Both the position numbers and the translations under genes were made by a program. Shown one piece after another: positions 46,830-56,274 of a stretch of DNA of 64,000 bases. The DNA comes from Phycisphaerales bacterium (GTDB lineage: Bacteria; Planctomycetota; Phycisphaerae; Phycisphaerales; UBA1924): the NCBI GenBank assembly GCA_020847535.1, contig JADLBU010000035.1, positions 1 to 64,000 on the forward strand. Reading direction: 5' to 3'. The notes beneath the pieces are model-generated. The model did no database searches, was not told the origin of the DNA, and saw nothing but the letters and a program-made list of their open reading frames with translations. How positions within the stretch are numbered: the stretch's first letter is position 1; each line of letters opens with the position of its first letter.

Positions 46830-47825
46830 ATGTCATCGTCACCCGACTCGTCCAAAGCTTCGGCCACCCCCGCAAGCGGGATCATCGCGACCCGGGACGG
46901 AACTTCGGTCCTCCCGCAGTTGCCGGTCTTGGTCGATCGCGAGGGACCGCATGCCAATATCGCGGTCCTTCGTCTTGAGCAGCTCGGCAAGTCGGTCATT
47001 GTCCTGGATCACGCGCTGATCCAGCGGCTGGAGACGACGCTCCTCAATCTGCCGGCCGGACTGCGCGGCCTGGTGCTTGCCTCGGGCTCCGAGCGGGTCT
47101 TCATCGCGGGTGCCGACCTCAAGACCATCAGCGAATGGCCGGATGACAAGCTCCGCCATTACCTGGCGTACGGCTCGCACGTCTTCGGACTGATCTCCCA
47201 GCTTCCCTATCCCACCGCGGCCGCGATCAATGGGGCGGCGTTGGGCGGCGGGCTCGAACTGGCGATGCACTGCGATGCCCTGATCGCCGCCCCGCCGCCA
47301 TCGCGTGATGGTCAGCCCGGCAAGTCCTATCCGGTCGGGCTTCCCGAGGCAGGCCTTGCCCTCTGCCCCGGCTGGGGTGGCACCAACCTGCTCCCGGCCC
47401 GGATGGACCCGATGAAGGCGTTCTCTCTGACCGCCGCCGGTGTGACGATGCTCTTCGAGCAAGCTCGCGATGCCAATCTCTTCGATGAGGTCGCCGGTTC
47501 ATCGGCCGAGCTGCTGACGACGGCAAAGGACTGGATCGTCCGGGCGGCAAGCGGCCGGACGGTGCGCGATGGAGCTCCGCTGCGATGGATCGGTCGCCCC
47601 GGTGTTTCGGCAAAGGTCGGCGAGGCACTTTCCCGCACGCGTATGGAACTCACCATGACGGTGCCATCCGCGGCGGTATTTGAGGCGGCCGATGCGGGGC
47701 TCGCGCGCGGGTGGAAGGCCGCACTTGAAGTCGAGCAGCATCAGCTCGTCCGCTTGCGGCACACCGCCAGCGCCAAGGCTGCGCTTGCCGCCTTCTTCGC
47801 CAAGTCCGCCCCCAAGCCCCCGTGA
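46830..47825 (+). CDS. Enoyl-CoA hydratase/isomerase family protein
   Basis: This 331-residue crotonase-fold protein has an oxyanion segment ERVFIAGADLKTI and the active-site region INGAALGGGLELAMHCDALIA with one catalytic glutamate; the second appears in GLPEAGLALCPGWGGT. It hydrates enoyl-CoA or isomerises related thioesters in fatty-acid breakdown. The N-terminal 40 residues are an unusual extension. It lies 87 bp before an acyl-CoA dehydrogenase, the step just before it in beta-oxidation. Confidence 0.88.
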   Translation: MSSSPDSSKASATPASGIIATRDGTSVLPQLPVLVDREGPHANIAVLRLEQLGKSVIVLDHALIQRLETTLLNLPAGLRGLVLASGSERVFIAGADLKTISEWPDDKLRHYLAYGSHVFGLISQLPYPTAAAINGAALGGGLELAMHCDALIAAPPPSRDGQPGKSYPVGLPEAGLALCPGWGGTNLLPARMDPMKAFSLTAAGVTMLFEQARDANLFDEVAGSSAELLTTAKDWIVRAASGRTVRDGAPLRWIGRPGVSAKVGEALSRTRMELTMTVPSAAVFEAADAGLARGWKAALEVEQHQLVRLRHTASAKAALAAFFAKSAPKPP

Positions 47826-47912
47826 CGCCCGACTGGTTGTCGTTTCCGGTGCCTCGATGCGTTTGACCTGCTTCGTTGAACTTCCTGCTTTGTGCTTTTC
47901 AAGGATCCCGCC

Positions 47913-49904
47913 ATGGCTGACCTGAAATCTCTCAAGGGCATCTCCGCCGCCGACAAGAAGCTGCTGGAGCAGGCCGAGGAATGGCTTGGCGCTGAGCCCA
48001 CCAAGCTCGGGGTGGTCAAGAACCTCTTCTGGGGCCGCGTGAGGGAGGAGCTCTACTTCCCATACCCCCAGCAGGATGCCCGGGAGCAGGCCGAGTGCGA
48101 CCAGTTGCTCGCCCGCCTCGATGAATACCTGCGTAGCGAACACCCGTCGATCCAGATCGACCAGGAGCAGGAGATCCCGCGGTGGGTCGTGGATCGTCTC
48201 TTCGAGATCGGCGTCCTGGGCATGACGATCGCCAAGGAGTACGGCGGGCTGGGGATGGGGATCACCAGCTACAACCGCGTGCTCGAGCGCATCGGGATGT
48301 ACTGCGGCTCGACGGCGGTGATGGTCTCGGCCCACCAGTCGATCGGCTGCAAGGCCGTGATGCTGTTCGGCAACGATGAGCAGAAGAAGAAGTGGCTCCC
48401 CAAGCTCGCCAAGGAATGGCTCAGCGCCTTCTGCCTCTCGGAGCCCAACGTCGGCTGCGATGCCGGCGGCGCGGAGACGTATTTCGAGCGCGACGGCGAC
48501 TACTACATCATCCACGGCGAGAAGAAGTGGGCGACCTCGGGGGCGCTTTCGGGCCTGTTCACCGTGATGGCCCGGGAGAAGACACCGGAGGGCAACGGCA
48601 AGATCTCGGCGATCGTCGTTCACCCGTGGATGGACGGTGTCGACATCTTCCAGAAGAATCGGAGCAAGTGCGGCATCCGGGGCACGTGGCAGGCCCGCAT
48701 CCGCTTCCACGGGGTCCGGGTGCATAAGAGTCATCTTCTGGGCAAGGAAGGCCGAGGACTCCAGATGGCCCTCTCCTGCCTGAATTACGGCCGATGCACC
48801 CTTTCGGCGGGGATGCTCGGCGGCGCTCGCCGCGTCCGGGACCAGGCGACCAAGTGGGCGCAGACCCGCTTCCAGTTCCAGGCCCCGCTCGCCAAGCAGG
48901 AGCTGGTCCGCAAGCACATCGCCCACATGTCCGCCCTCGACTACGCGATGGATGCGGTGCTCTACCTGACCACCGGCATGCTCGACCGCAAGGACGATGA
49001 CATCCAGGTCGAGACGGCGATCTGCAAGGTCTTCTGCTCGGAGATGGGCTGGCAGGTAGTCAACGACGGCCTGCAGGTCATGGGCGGCGAGGGGTACATG
49101 ACCGAGAACGAAGTCGAGCGGGTCTTCCGCGACTCGCGCATCAACCTCATCGTCGAAGGCGCCAACGAGGTCATGCAGTCGTACGTCTTCGGCTACGGCG
49201 GCAAGCAGCTTGCCGAGCAAATGCTGGGCGTCAAGCAGGCGCTCATGAAGGATCCCGACGAGTCGCTGGGCGGCTTTGTCGGGAAGGTGATCCGCAATTC
49301 GTTCAACATGAGGATCATGAAGCTCGCGATCCCGCTCGGGATGGAGGTCTTCCTGGGCATCCGGCGCCGACTCCCGCGCATCGGCGCGGTGCAGCCCGAA
49401 CTCCGCGCCGAGGCCGACCGCATCGGCCGCCTTGTGCGCGAATTGACCTACCAGTTCAAGATGATGTCGTACAAGTACGATGTGCGGCTGCTGGAGCGTC
49501 AGTCCCTCCAGGCCCGGATCGCCGACGCGGCGATGTGGCTGCACGCCTGGTGCTGCACGCTCAGCAAGCTCGACCAGGACATGCGCCAGCACCGGGGCAA
49601 CGGGGGCTCGGACCTGGAGTACCAGCGCGACAAGATGGCGGCGTTCCACTTCTTCGACATCGCCGAGTGCGCGGTGCATGAGAGCTTCCGCGCTCTCTAC
49701 GAGAACCCCGACGAGACAATGCTGGTGTGCGCCGACACCACGCTCGCCCACGCGGACACCCTGCCGCCCGATCAATACGTAATCCCCGAGCACTCCCCCA
49801 CGCCGCTGCGCGGCAAGGGTCGCACACCGCGTCAGGAGGGGATCAGACAGTTCCCGGGCGACGGGATTCCCGCCGTCGCCAGGCCGGCCGAGTTCGTCGG
49901 GTAG
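47913..49904 (+). CDS. Acyl-CoA dehydrogenase
   Basis: This 663-residue flavoprotein contains LGMTIAKEYGGLGMGITSYN, the FAD-contact LSAFCLSEPNVGCDAGGAET and IIHGEKKWATSG, then LQVMGGEGYMTENEVER and the active-site loop INLIVEGANEVMQ with the catalytic glutamate. The C-terminal 250 residues extend beyond the usual 390-residue core, as in the very-long-chain type (VLCAD/ACAD9-like). It oxidises acyl-CoA to enoyl-CoA, feeding the upstream hydratase. ATG 47,913 follows caaggatcc; an in-frame upstream codon at 47,892 is less likely. Confidence 0.92.
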   Translation: MADLKSLKGISAADKKLLEQAEEWLGAEPTKLGVVKNLFWGRVREELYFPYPQQDAREQAECDQLLARLDEYLRSEHPSIQIDQEQEIPRWVVDRLFEIGVLGMTIAKEYGGLGMGITSYNRVLERIGMYCGSTAVMVSAHQSIGCKAVMLFGNDEQKKKWLPKLAKEWLSAFCLSEPNVGCDAGGAETYFERDGDYYIIHGEKKWATSGALSGLFTVMAREKTPEGNGKISAIVVHPWMDGVDIFQKNRSKCGIRGTWQARIRFHGVRVHKSHLLGKEGRGLQMALSCLNYGRCTLSAGMLGGARRVRDQATKWAQTRFQFQAPLAKQELVRKHIAHMSALDYAMDAVLYLTTGMLDRKDDDIQVETAICKVFCSEMGWQVVNDGLQVMGGEGYMTENEVERVFRDSRINLIVEGANEVMQSYVFGYGGKQLAEQMLGVKQALMKDPDESLGGFVGKVIRNSFNMRIMKLAIPLGMEVFLGIRRRLPRIGAVQPELRAEADRIGRLVRELTYQFKMMSYKYDVRLLERQSLQARIADAAMWLHAWCCTLSKLDQDMRQHRGNGGSDLEYQRDKMAAFHFFDIAECAVHESFRALYENPDETMLVCADTTLAHADTLPPDQYVIPEHSPTPLRGKGRTPRQEGIRQFPGDGIPAVARPAEFVG

Positions 49905-50231
49905 GGGAGCGGTTGATACCCGGGCGGGCAATACCTGCGCGTGGTTCATAAACGGCGGTCGATATGTCGCCTGGCCGGGCGATCACCCCGAACTCGGCAC
50001 AATCTCAGGCAAAATCGCCGCGTGATGGGTGACTTCCTCATGGCGGACTGCACGTGCGCCTGTTCAACTGCGGATGCATCCTGTGCATGCGATGGCCGAC
50101 GCCGGGCTGGCCCTATGCTTGCCGCCCCTGTTACTCGATGCGACCGCTCTGTCGTCACGGAGCACACGGATGGGGAGGGGAGCATGTTGCCGGCGTCGTG
50201 AGAGAACGCCGGCCGGCGGGAGGCAAGTTCA
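49905..50231. other. Intergenic region, no supported gene
   Basis: The 327 bp between the dehydrogenase and gpmI contain only short frames. One from 50,054 is cysteine-rich (NCGCILC, YACRPCY) but overlaps the gpmI start and lacks a ribosome site. No terminator with a T-run is seen. It probably carries the gpmI promoter. Confidence 0.5.
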
Positions 50232-51866
50232 TTGGCACGCAACACACCGATGGTGCTGATCATCCGTGACGGCTGGGGTCAGAACCCTCACGCCGAGCAC
50301 GACGCCTTCAACGCCGTCAAGATTGCAAAGACGCCGGTGGCTCACCGGCTCATGCAGCAGTATCCGCACACGCTCATCACCACGTGCGGAGAGGATGTCG
50401 GCCTGCCCGAGGGGACGATGGGCAACTCCGAGGTGGGGCATCAGAACATCGGCGCTGGCCGCGTCGTGGATCAGGAGTCGGTGGCGATCACCAAGGCCTG
50501 CCGGGAGGGCCGCCTGGCCGAGAACAAGGCCATCGTCGACGCGATCACGCGCACCCGTGACGCCGGCAAGGTGATGCACCTGATGGGCATCTGCTCTGAC
50601 GCGGGCGTGCATGGCCAGCTCACGCACCTCTTTGCGATCATGCGGCTGTGCAAGAAGCTCGGCCATCCACGCGTGGTGATTCATCTCTTCACCGACGGCC
50701 GGGACACCAACCCCTCGTCGGGCGTGGCGTACGTCAAGCAGGTGCAGGATGTGTGCGCCGAAGTGGGCAACGCCCGCATCGGGACGATCGTCGGGCGCTA
50801 CTGGGCGATGGATCGCGACAACCGCTGGGAACGCATCCACCAGGCGTACTTTGCGCTGACCGCACGCGGGTCCACCGTCAACGGCCTGCGCACCTTCTCC
50901 GACCCGGTCGCCGCCGTGCAGGACTACTACCAGCGCCCGCTTTCGGACACTCAGAAGGGTGACGAGTTCGTTCCCCCGCGCTGGATCGCCCCCTCCCCGC
51001 AGCAGGGGCTCTCCATGCGGATCACCGATGGGGATGCGGTGATCTTCTACAACTATCGCGGAGACCGGCCGCGCGAGCTGATCCAGGCGTTCGTCCTGCC
51101 CGAGTTCTACGGTCATGTCCCGGCTTCACCGGATTCGGGGGCCCGCGGGTTTGATCGCGGAGAGCCTCTGGACATCGAGATGATCACGATGACGCGATAC
51201 TGGGATGCGCTGGATCCCTACGTCTGCGTCGCATTCCCCAAGCCGCCGCGGATGCACAACATCCTCGGGGAGTTCCTGGCCGCGCACAAGGTCACACAGT
51301 TCCGCTGCGCCGAGACGGAGAAGTACCCGCACGTCACCTTCTTCTTCAACGATTATCGCGAGGAGCCCTTCCCCGCCGAGAGCCGCGAGATCATCCAGTC
51401 CCCCAAGGTGGCCACCTACGACCTCAAGCCCGAGATGTCCGCGGCGGGCGTCTGCGAGGCGGTGCTGCGGCGAATCAACAGCCCCACCGGGGAGCAGGTG
51501 CTGATCATCAACTTCGCCAACGCGGACATGGTCGGCCACACCGGCAGCCTGCCCGCGGCGATCCGGGCCTGCGAGGTCGTGGATGAGTGCGTCGGCCGCA
51601 TCGTGGATGCAACACTCGCCAAGGGCGGCTCGGCGATCGTGACCGCCGACCACGGCAATGCCGAGCAGATGTACGATCCGGTCACCAACACGTCCCACAC
51701 CGCGCACACGCTCTACGATGTGCCTTTCATCGTCTGCGGAGCGGCGTTCAAGGGCCGCTCCCTGCGTTCGGGCGGCCGGCTCGCCGACATCGCCCCAACC
51801 CTGCTGGACATGCTGGGCCTCTCCAAGCCCGCCGAGATGACCGGCCGGTCGTTGCTGGTCTCCTGA
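50232..51866 (+). CDS. gpmI: 2,3-bisphosphoglycerate-independent phosphoglycerate mutase
   Basis: This 544-residue glycolytic enzyme interconverts 3- and 2-phosphoglycerate with two manganese ions. S66 in MGNSEVGHQNIGAG is the phosphorylated serine. Other marks are LFTDGRDTNPSS, GRYWAMDRDNRWER, and NFANADMVGHTGS with TADHGNAEQM near the end. The start is TTG at 50,232, supported by gggaggc 9 nt upstream; the ATG at 50,250 would remove five residues only. Length is normal (about 510-550). Confidence 0.95.
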   Translation: MARNTPMVLIIRDGWGQNPHAEHDAFNAVKIAKTPVAHRLMQQYPHTLITTCGEDVGLPEGTMGNSEVGHQNIGAGRVVDQESVAITKACREGRLAENKAIVDAITRTRDAGKVMHLMGICSDAGVHGQLTHLFAIMRLCKKLGHPRVVIHLFTDGRDTNPSSGVAYVKQVQDVCAEVGNARIGTIVGRYWAMDRDNRWERIHQAYFALTARGSTVNGLRTFSDPVAAVQDYYQRPLSDTQKGDEFVPPRWIAPSPQQGLSMRITDGDAVIFYNYRGDRPRELIQAFVLPEFYGHVPASPDSGARGFDRGEPLDIEMITMTRYWDALDPYVCVAFPKPPRMHNILGEFLAAHKVTQFRCAETEKYPHVTFFFNDYREEPFPAESREIIQSPKVATYDLKPEMSAAGVCEAVLRRINSPTGEQVLIINFANADMVGHTGSLPAAIRACEVVDECVGRIVDATLAKGGSAIVTADHGNAEQMYDPVTNTSHTAHTLYDVPFIVCGAAFKGRSLRSGGRLADIAPTLLDMLGLSKPAEMTGRSLLVS

Positions 51867-51935
51867 AGATCGATACCGCGTGATTCACACCGACCGGCGC
51901 GCATGAGCGCCCGGATCCCGGTACGCTTGTGGCCC

Positions 51936-52619
51936 ATGAAGCCCGCCATCCTTTCATTCGCGATCGGCGCCGCCGCCACATCGCTCGCCAGCGCCGCCGG
52001 GAGCGAAACCACCCCCACCCCCACCCCCACTCCCTTTTCCGCCGTTTCGCCGGCGCTGGATGTTTCTCCCGCGACCGTGTCGCTTCAGCCCGCGGCCGAA
52101 CCCGAAGCCGCGACCACCCAACCACCTCCTGCCGCATCCTCGGCGTTTGGCGCTGAGGGGAGCCAGTGGGGCTCGATCGGGTACGGAGCAGCGGACAACT
52201 TCGAGGACGCGGTAGATCAGTATCTGTACTTCACCTGGTCGACATTCCTGGCGACGGACATCGAGCTGGGGCTCGAAGGCGGCCTGTGGTACTTCAACCA
52301 GCCCGGTGACAACGAGGGCGGGCTGAGCGGCACCGTTCTTTTCCGCTGGCACTTCATCCACAAGGAGACGTGGACTGCCTATATCGCCGCGGGTATCGGG
52401 GTGCTGATCGCCACGGGCAACGTGCCCGACACCGGCACCAGTTTCGACCTTCTGCCACGTGTGGGCGTGGGCATCACCAAGCAGTTGACAGATACCGGCC
52501 TGCGGCTGGATTTGGGCCTGCGCTGGCACCACATCTCCAACGCTCGCATCCACGGAGACGACGACAACCCCTCCCGGGATGGGTTGATGCTGTATGCCGG
52601 TCTCACGTTTCCGTTCTAG
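51936..52619 (+). CDS. PagL-like acyloxyacyl hydrolase (lipid A 3-O-deacylase)
   Basis: This 227-residue outer-membrane protein has a signal peptide (ILSFAIGAAATSLASA), a Thr/Pro-rich linker, then an 8-strand barrel-like region (DQYLYFTWSTFLATDIELGL, GTVLFRWHFIHKETWTAYIA). The end, LRWHHISNARI then GLMLYAGLTFPF, carries the PagL H-x-S-N-A motif supplying catalytic His and Ser. PagL removes a lipid A acyl chain. This supports an LPS-bearing outer membrane. The long linker is unusual for the family. Confidence 0.82.
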   Translation: MKPAILSFAIGAAATSLASAAGSETTPTPTPTPFSAVSPALDVSPATVSLQPAAEPEAATTQPPPAASSAFGAEGSQWGSIGYGAADNFEDAVDQYLYFTWSTFLATDIELGLEGGLWYFNQPGDNEGGLSGTVLFRWHFIHKETWTAYIAAGIGVLIATGNVPDTGTSFDLLPRVGVGITKQLTDTGLRLDLGLRWHHISNARIHGDDDNPSRDGLMLYAGLTFPF

Positions 52620-52634
52620 GAGATCCTGTCGTTG

Positions 52635-53597
52635 TCACCCCGCAGCGCGGATGACCGTGTCGGTGCCGGTGAGCTGGGCCAAGGAGGCGACGACGCGGTT
52701 GCGGCCTGCGTGCTTGGCTGAATACAGGTTGCGGTCGGCGATCTCGAGGAGTGCTTCGGGCGTCAGGGCGCCCGTGCCGGCCATCGCAGCGACGCCGATC
52801 GAGACTGTGGTCTTGCGTTCGGGGTGCCGCGGCCAACTGAGCTGCTCGAACGCGGCGCGGATGCGCTCGGCGACGTTCTTGGCGTCCGTACACGAGGTGT
52901 CGGGCATGATGATGCCGAACTCCTCACCGCCGTAGCGGCAGACCGAGTCGGTGTGTCGGCATTCCTTGACCAGGAGCTTGGCGAGCCCCTGGATCACGGC
53001 ATCTCCGGCGGGATGGCCGTAGGTGTCGTTGACTGACTTGAAGTTGTCGATGTCCAGGACCGCCAGCGCGAGGTTGCCTTCGCGCCGCGAGAGGCGGCCG
53101 AGTTCTTCTGCCATGCGCGTGTTGAAGAAGATGCGGTTCCAGAGGCCGGTGAGGCCGTCGATCTGGGCCTTGTTGGCGAGCATGCGGATGAGCCGCTGCA
53201 TCTTGACCGCGGCCCGCACGCGGACCCTGAGCTCGGTGAGGTCGAAGGGCTTGGTGACGTAATCGACCGCACCCAGGTCAAACGCCGTGACCTTGTCCTG
53301 CGAGCTCTGAAGCCCCGAGAGAACGATGACGGGAACCTGGAGTGTCCGCGGATTCTCCTTGAGGACGCGGAGAACCTCGAAGCCATCCATGCCCGGCATG
53401 TCCAGGTCCAGCAGGATCACGGTGGGCTGGTGTTCCTCGGCGATCTTCACACCGCCGGCGCCATCGGTGGCTTCCCGGAACTCGATCTCTTCGGTGCGGA
53501 GCCGGGCCCTGAGCAGCCGGTGCACATCGAGCGAGTCATCAATGACCAGCACGAGTGGTTTATAGTCGTCAGAGGAGTTGATCGTGGTGTCCATCAC
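52635..53597 (-). CDS. Response regulator with GGDEF domain (PleD-like)
   Basis: The protein is 320 residues. Residues 14-130 are a receiver domain with D20/D21, phosphoacceptor D64 (VILLDLDMPGMDG) and K in VTKPFD. Residues about 145-310 are a diguanylate cyclase with RYGGEEFGI, an active GGEEF signature. An RHTD sequence five residues before it is the product-inhibition I-site. It should make cyclic di-GMP when phosphorylated. It follows an HPt gene on the same strand; no sensor kinase is adjacent. Confidence 0.94.
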   Translation of the reverse strand: MMDTTINSSDDYKPLVLVIDDSLDVHRLLRARLRTEEIEFREATDGAGGVKIAEEHQPTVILLDLDMPGMDGFEVLRVLKENPRTLQVPVIVLSGLQSSQDKVTAFDLGAVDYVTKPFDLTELRVRVRAAVKMQRLIRMLANKAQIDGLTGLWNRIFFNTRMAEELGRLSRREGNLALAVLDIDNFKSVNDTYGHPAGDAVIQGLAKLLVKECRHTDSVCRYGGEEFGIIMPDTSCTDAKNVAERIRAAFEQLSWPRHPERKTTVSIGVAAMAGTGALTPEALLEIADRNLYSAKHAGRNRVVASLAQLTGTDTVIRAAG

Positions 53598-53686
53598 TGC
53601 TCGACACTGCCTGCTCGATCATTCCGTACCTGGTCGCCCCGGCCGTCGGTTCACTGTGTTTCGGCGTTACCCCCGCCCCCAACGTG

Positions 53687-54034
53687 TCATGGGGCCGCAC
53701 GCACGCTTCGGCACAGCGCCAGGACCTCTTCGACATCACGCCTGACCTGTTCAATGGATGCGACGGCGGCAGAGCCATCGGCCGCGGATTGCAGCCGGCT
53801 CTCCAGTCGACCGGCGGCATCCCCCACCACGCCGAAGCCATACCCCCCCGCCGCTCCCTTGAGCTGGTGGGCCAGGCGACGGAGCTCATCGAGCCGCTGA
53901 CCGGCCAGGGCCTGCTCGAAGCCGGCGATCTTGCCGGGCATCTCGGAGGCGAAAATCTGAACCAGCTCCTGCATGTCCGGATCGTCGGCGAACTCACTGA
54001 TGATCGGACGTGAAGGGACTGATGGTTCAGGCAT
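53687..54034 (-). CDS. Histidine phosphotransfer (HPt) protein
   Basis: This 115-residue HPt domain has LRRLAHQLKGAAGGYGF with the phosphorylated H56, in a four-helix bundle. It probably relays phosphate from a hybrid sensor kinase to the receiver of the downstream GGDEF regulator, 89 bp away. The kinase must be elsewhere. The ATG lies downstream of a short 120-bp region with the promoter. Confidence 0.9.
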   Translation of the reverse strand: MPEPSVPSRPIISEFADDPDMQELVQIFASEMPGKIAGFEQALAGQRLDELRRLAHQLKGAAGGYGFGVVGDAAGRLESRLQSAADGSAAVASIEQVRRDVEEVLALCRSVRAAP

Positions 54035-54439
54035 GACTGGGCTCCACGTATCTCATCGGCAACCAGAACCGGGGGATTCACCCGTACCGCGCATCTGCAC
54101 CCCACGAGAGCACCACAGGCGGGCGCCACGTGCCTCCCGCGGTCGTGGGCGTGCGTGAAACCGCATTCCTATCTACAGACGTACGGCGGACTTATAAAGA
54201 AGGTGTTCATCGTTCTGCCACCGGCCGAACCTGTGCCGCAGATCCAAACTTCCGCGGAATCGGCGCATCCTCCCCAACTGCGCCGGGCGGTACAGAGCGA
54301 AGCTGGGTCGCCTGTGAAGTTCGCTGGGGCCTTGAGGGTTGGTGTACGGGGTCGCGTGACGTCTGCACTGTGTTACACGCGAGTGCGTGCTGTTCACGTC
54401 CGAACAAGTTATCGCATCGCCGCGCGATCTGTCATCAGC

Positions 54440-54598
54440 GCGGGCTGGGGACCAACCCATGCCCGTGATGTTCAGTATCTCCGGATGTACGCGGGCCAAC
54501 TCCGCCAGAAACTGGAATCGAGCGCCGCTCAACCGCAGTTCCTGATCACGGAGCCCGGCGTTGGGTACCGCCTGAGGTCTCCTGATGAGCTCCTGTAG
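54440..54598 (+). pseudogene. kdpE 3' remnant
   Basis: The last 52 codons match the C-terminal winged-helix of OmpR-type regulators, closest in pattern to KdpE: GWGPTHARDVQYLRMYAGQL, RQKLESS, FLITEPGVGYRLRSPDE. The receiver and the first half of the DNA-binding domain are missing; the upstream frame to 54,155 has no similarity. No kdpFABC or kdpD is nearby. It is a truncated leftover, possibly brought next to the tRNA by recombination. Confidence 0.75.
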
Positions 54599-54659
54599 CC
54601 ACACCGATACGCGGCCGCGCCCATTGTCGGGACAGCCGCGTCCCGAAGGCGATACCCTC

Positions 54660-54693
54660 AAAAAGCAACACCCTCCGAGGAATCGGAGGGTGT
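54660..54693 (-). terminator. Terminator of the tRNA-Val gene
   Basis: On the minus strand an 11-bp perfect stem (54,683-54,693 with 54,668-54,678) and a ttcc loop are followed by ttgctttttg. It lies 6 bp downstream of the tRNA 3' end. Confidence 0.88.
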
Positions 54694-54698
54694 GCCAA

Positions 54699-54772
54699 TG
54701 GGCGCAACAGGACTCGAACCTGTGACCTCGGCTATGTGACAGCCGCGCTCTAGCCAACTGAGCTATGCGCCC
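54699..54772 (-). tRNA. tRNA-Val(CAC)
   Basis: The 74-nt cloverleaf has acceptor GGGCGCA/TGCGCCC, discriminator A and no encoded CCA. The anticodon stem CGGCU/AGCCG closes a GUCACAU loop, giving anticodon CAC. G at position 32 is uncommon. It is followed by a strong terminator and stands alone. There is no sign of integration here apart from the nearby kdpE remnant. Confidence 0.92.
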
Positions 54773-54840
54773 GAGGCCCCAACCGTAGGGATGTTCCAGG
54801 CGTCTGTCATCTCCCGTACGGGACGATGGCAATCCCGTCT

Positions 54841-56274
54841 TCACTCGCCCGGATCGGGCGTCGGTATGGGCGACCATGGCGGTTTCTCGAGACGAGTGGC
54901 GATCAGGTCGCCTTCGGTCCACGCAATCACTTCGCCCTCGCCGGGGGACCATCCGCCCCGGCGATGGTACAGCAGGATCGCGCCGGCCGGCGGGGAGGCG
55001 TTCATGTTGCCCTTGCGATCTCTGGTCGTGCGTGGCCATGCACCGGTTTCCAGGTAGATACGCGCCGCGGGCGCTCCGGAGAATGCGCCATCCCATACAC
55101 CATCGGGGGCGTTGGACCCGAGCCAGGCTGTCAGGGCCGGCCACTGCGGATGGATCGGTCGCTGGAAGCGGATGGGCAGGAGGCTCAGGGCGAGCCCGGT
55201 ACCGACGGCGGCAACGGGAATCCACCGGTTGGCGCTCGCAACGCTGCGCGAGCGACCCGTGAGCAGCGATGCGGCGGTGATCGCAAGTCCGGCGTGCATG
55301 GGGATCGCATAGCGATCACGCCGATCGGGGAACGCCGTCAGCAGCACGAGCCATGCGAGCGACCACGCAATCCCGAGCGATCGCAGGCGGCGGCCGCGGG
55401 CATCGGGGTGCGGTCTCCAGCAACCGGCGAACCCCAGAATCCCGGCTGCGAGCCACATGGTCCATGCAGCGCCGGCGTTGGCGATGTAGAACCATGCGGG
55501 CTGGGTCTGCCGCTGTCCGCCGATGAGTTCGCCCGAGGCGCGGTCGGCGATCTCCCGGCCGAAGTACTGCGAGACGAACGCATCGCCGTGTATCGAGATC
55601 ATGGAGAGATGCCACGGCAGCGCTACGGCGATCGCGATCACGGGAACCGCACACGACACGATCAAGGCTCGCCTGCGGTGTGCGCCGGTGGTTGTCGTGA
55701 CCATCCACAGGCCGAGGATCAGCGGCGCGGCGAGCGCGACGAAGGGCTTGCACATCAGCGCTGACCCGATCGCCGCGCCCGCGAGCAGCGTTCGCCACCA
55801 CACCCCGGTGGTCCGGCCGAGAATCGAGACCATCATCCACGCGCCCAGGAGCATGAAGGCGCACTGCCACATATCCAGGGATATCTCCCGCGTCCGCCGG
55901 AAGAACTCGATATTGATCGCCAGGAGCGCTCCGGCAAGCAACGCCACGCGGCGGCCGTGGATCCTTCGGGCGATCCCGGACGCCGCCAGCACACACAGGG
56001 CCGCGGCGGCGATCGTCGCGGCGCGGGCTTGCCATGCGCCGATGCCCGCGAGCGACATCCACGTACCCTGGATCCAGAAGACCAGCGGCGGCTTGTTGAA
56101 GTACTCCCGGCCGGGCGCTTCCCAGAGCGTCCACCACTGACCCGTCCGGCACGCCTGGACCCCGATCGCCGCGTACCACCCGCTATCACCCCGCATCCAG
56201 TCCCCATCCCCCAGGTGCGGGAGGGTGACGGCGAGCAGCACCGTGAGCGGCGCAAGCCAGTGCGCGCAGCGCAT
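54841..56274 (-). CDS. GT39/ArnT-like glycosyltransferase
   Basis: This 477-residue integral membrane protein belongs to the dolichyl/undecaprenyl-phosphate-mannose (GT39, ArnT-like) group: LPHLGDGDWMRGDSGWYAAIG early, with the metal-binding D in the first loop, then EYFNKPPLVFWIQG and about ten membrane helices. It transfers sugar from a polyprenyl carrier to lipid or protein in the periplasm. The start is ATG at 56,274 (MRCAHWLAPL), while upstream codons to 56,364 seem not coding. The soluble C-terminus is short. Confidence 0.85.
   Translation of the reverse strand: MRCAHWLAPLTVLLAVTLPHLGDGDWMRGDSGWYAAIGVQACRTGQWWTLWEAPGREYFNKPPLVFWIQGTWMSLAGIGAWQARAATIAAAALCVLAASGIARRIHGRRVALLAGALLAINIEFFRRTREISLDMWQCAFMLLGAWMMVSILGRTTGVWWRTLLAGAAIGSALMCKPFVALAAPLILGLWMVTTTTGAHRRRALIVSCAVPVIAIAVALPWHLSMISIHGDAFVSQYFGREIADRASGELIGGQRQTQPAWFYIANAGAAWTMWLAAGILGFAGCWRPHPDARGRRLRSLGIAWSLAWLVLLTAFPDRRDRYAIPMHAGLAITAASLLTGRSRSVASANRWIPVAAVGTGLALSLLPIRFQRPIHPQWPALTAWLGSNAPDGVWDGAFSGAPAARIYLETGAWPRTTRDRKGNMNASPPAGAILLYHRRGGWSPGEGEVIAWTEGDLIATRLEKPPWSPIPTPDPGE

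Noticed and set aside
50054..50269. Cysteine-rich small gene before gpmI
   Set aside because: No ribosome site, overlap with the gpmI start and no family resemblance; cysteine richness can come from GC-rich codon content.
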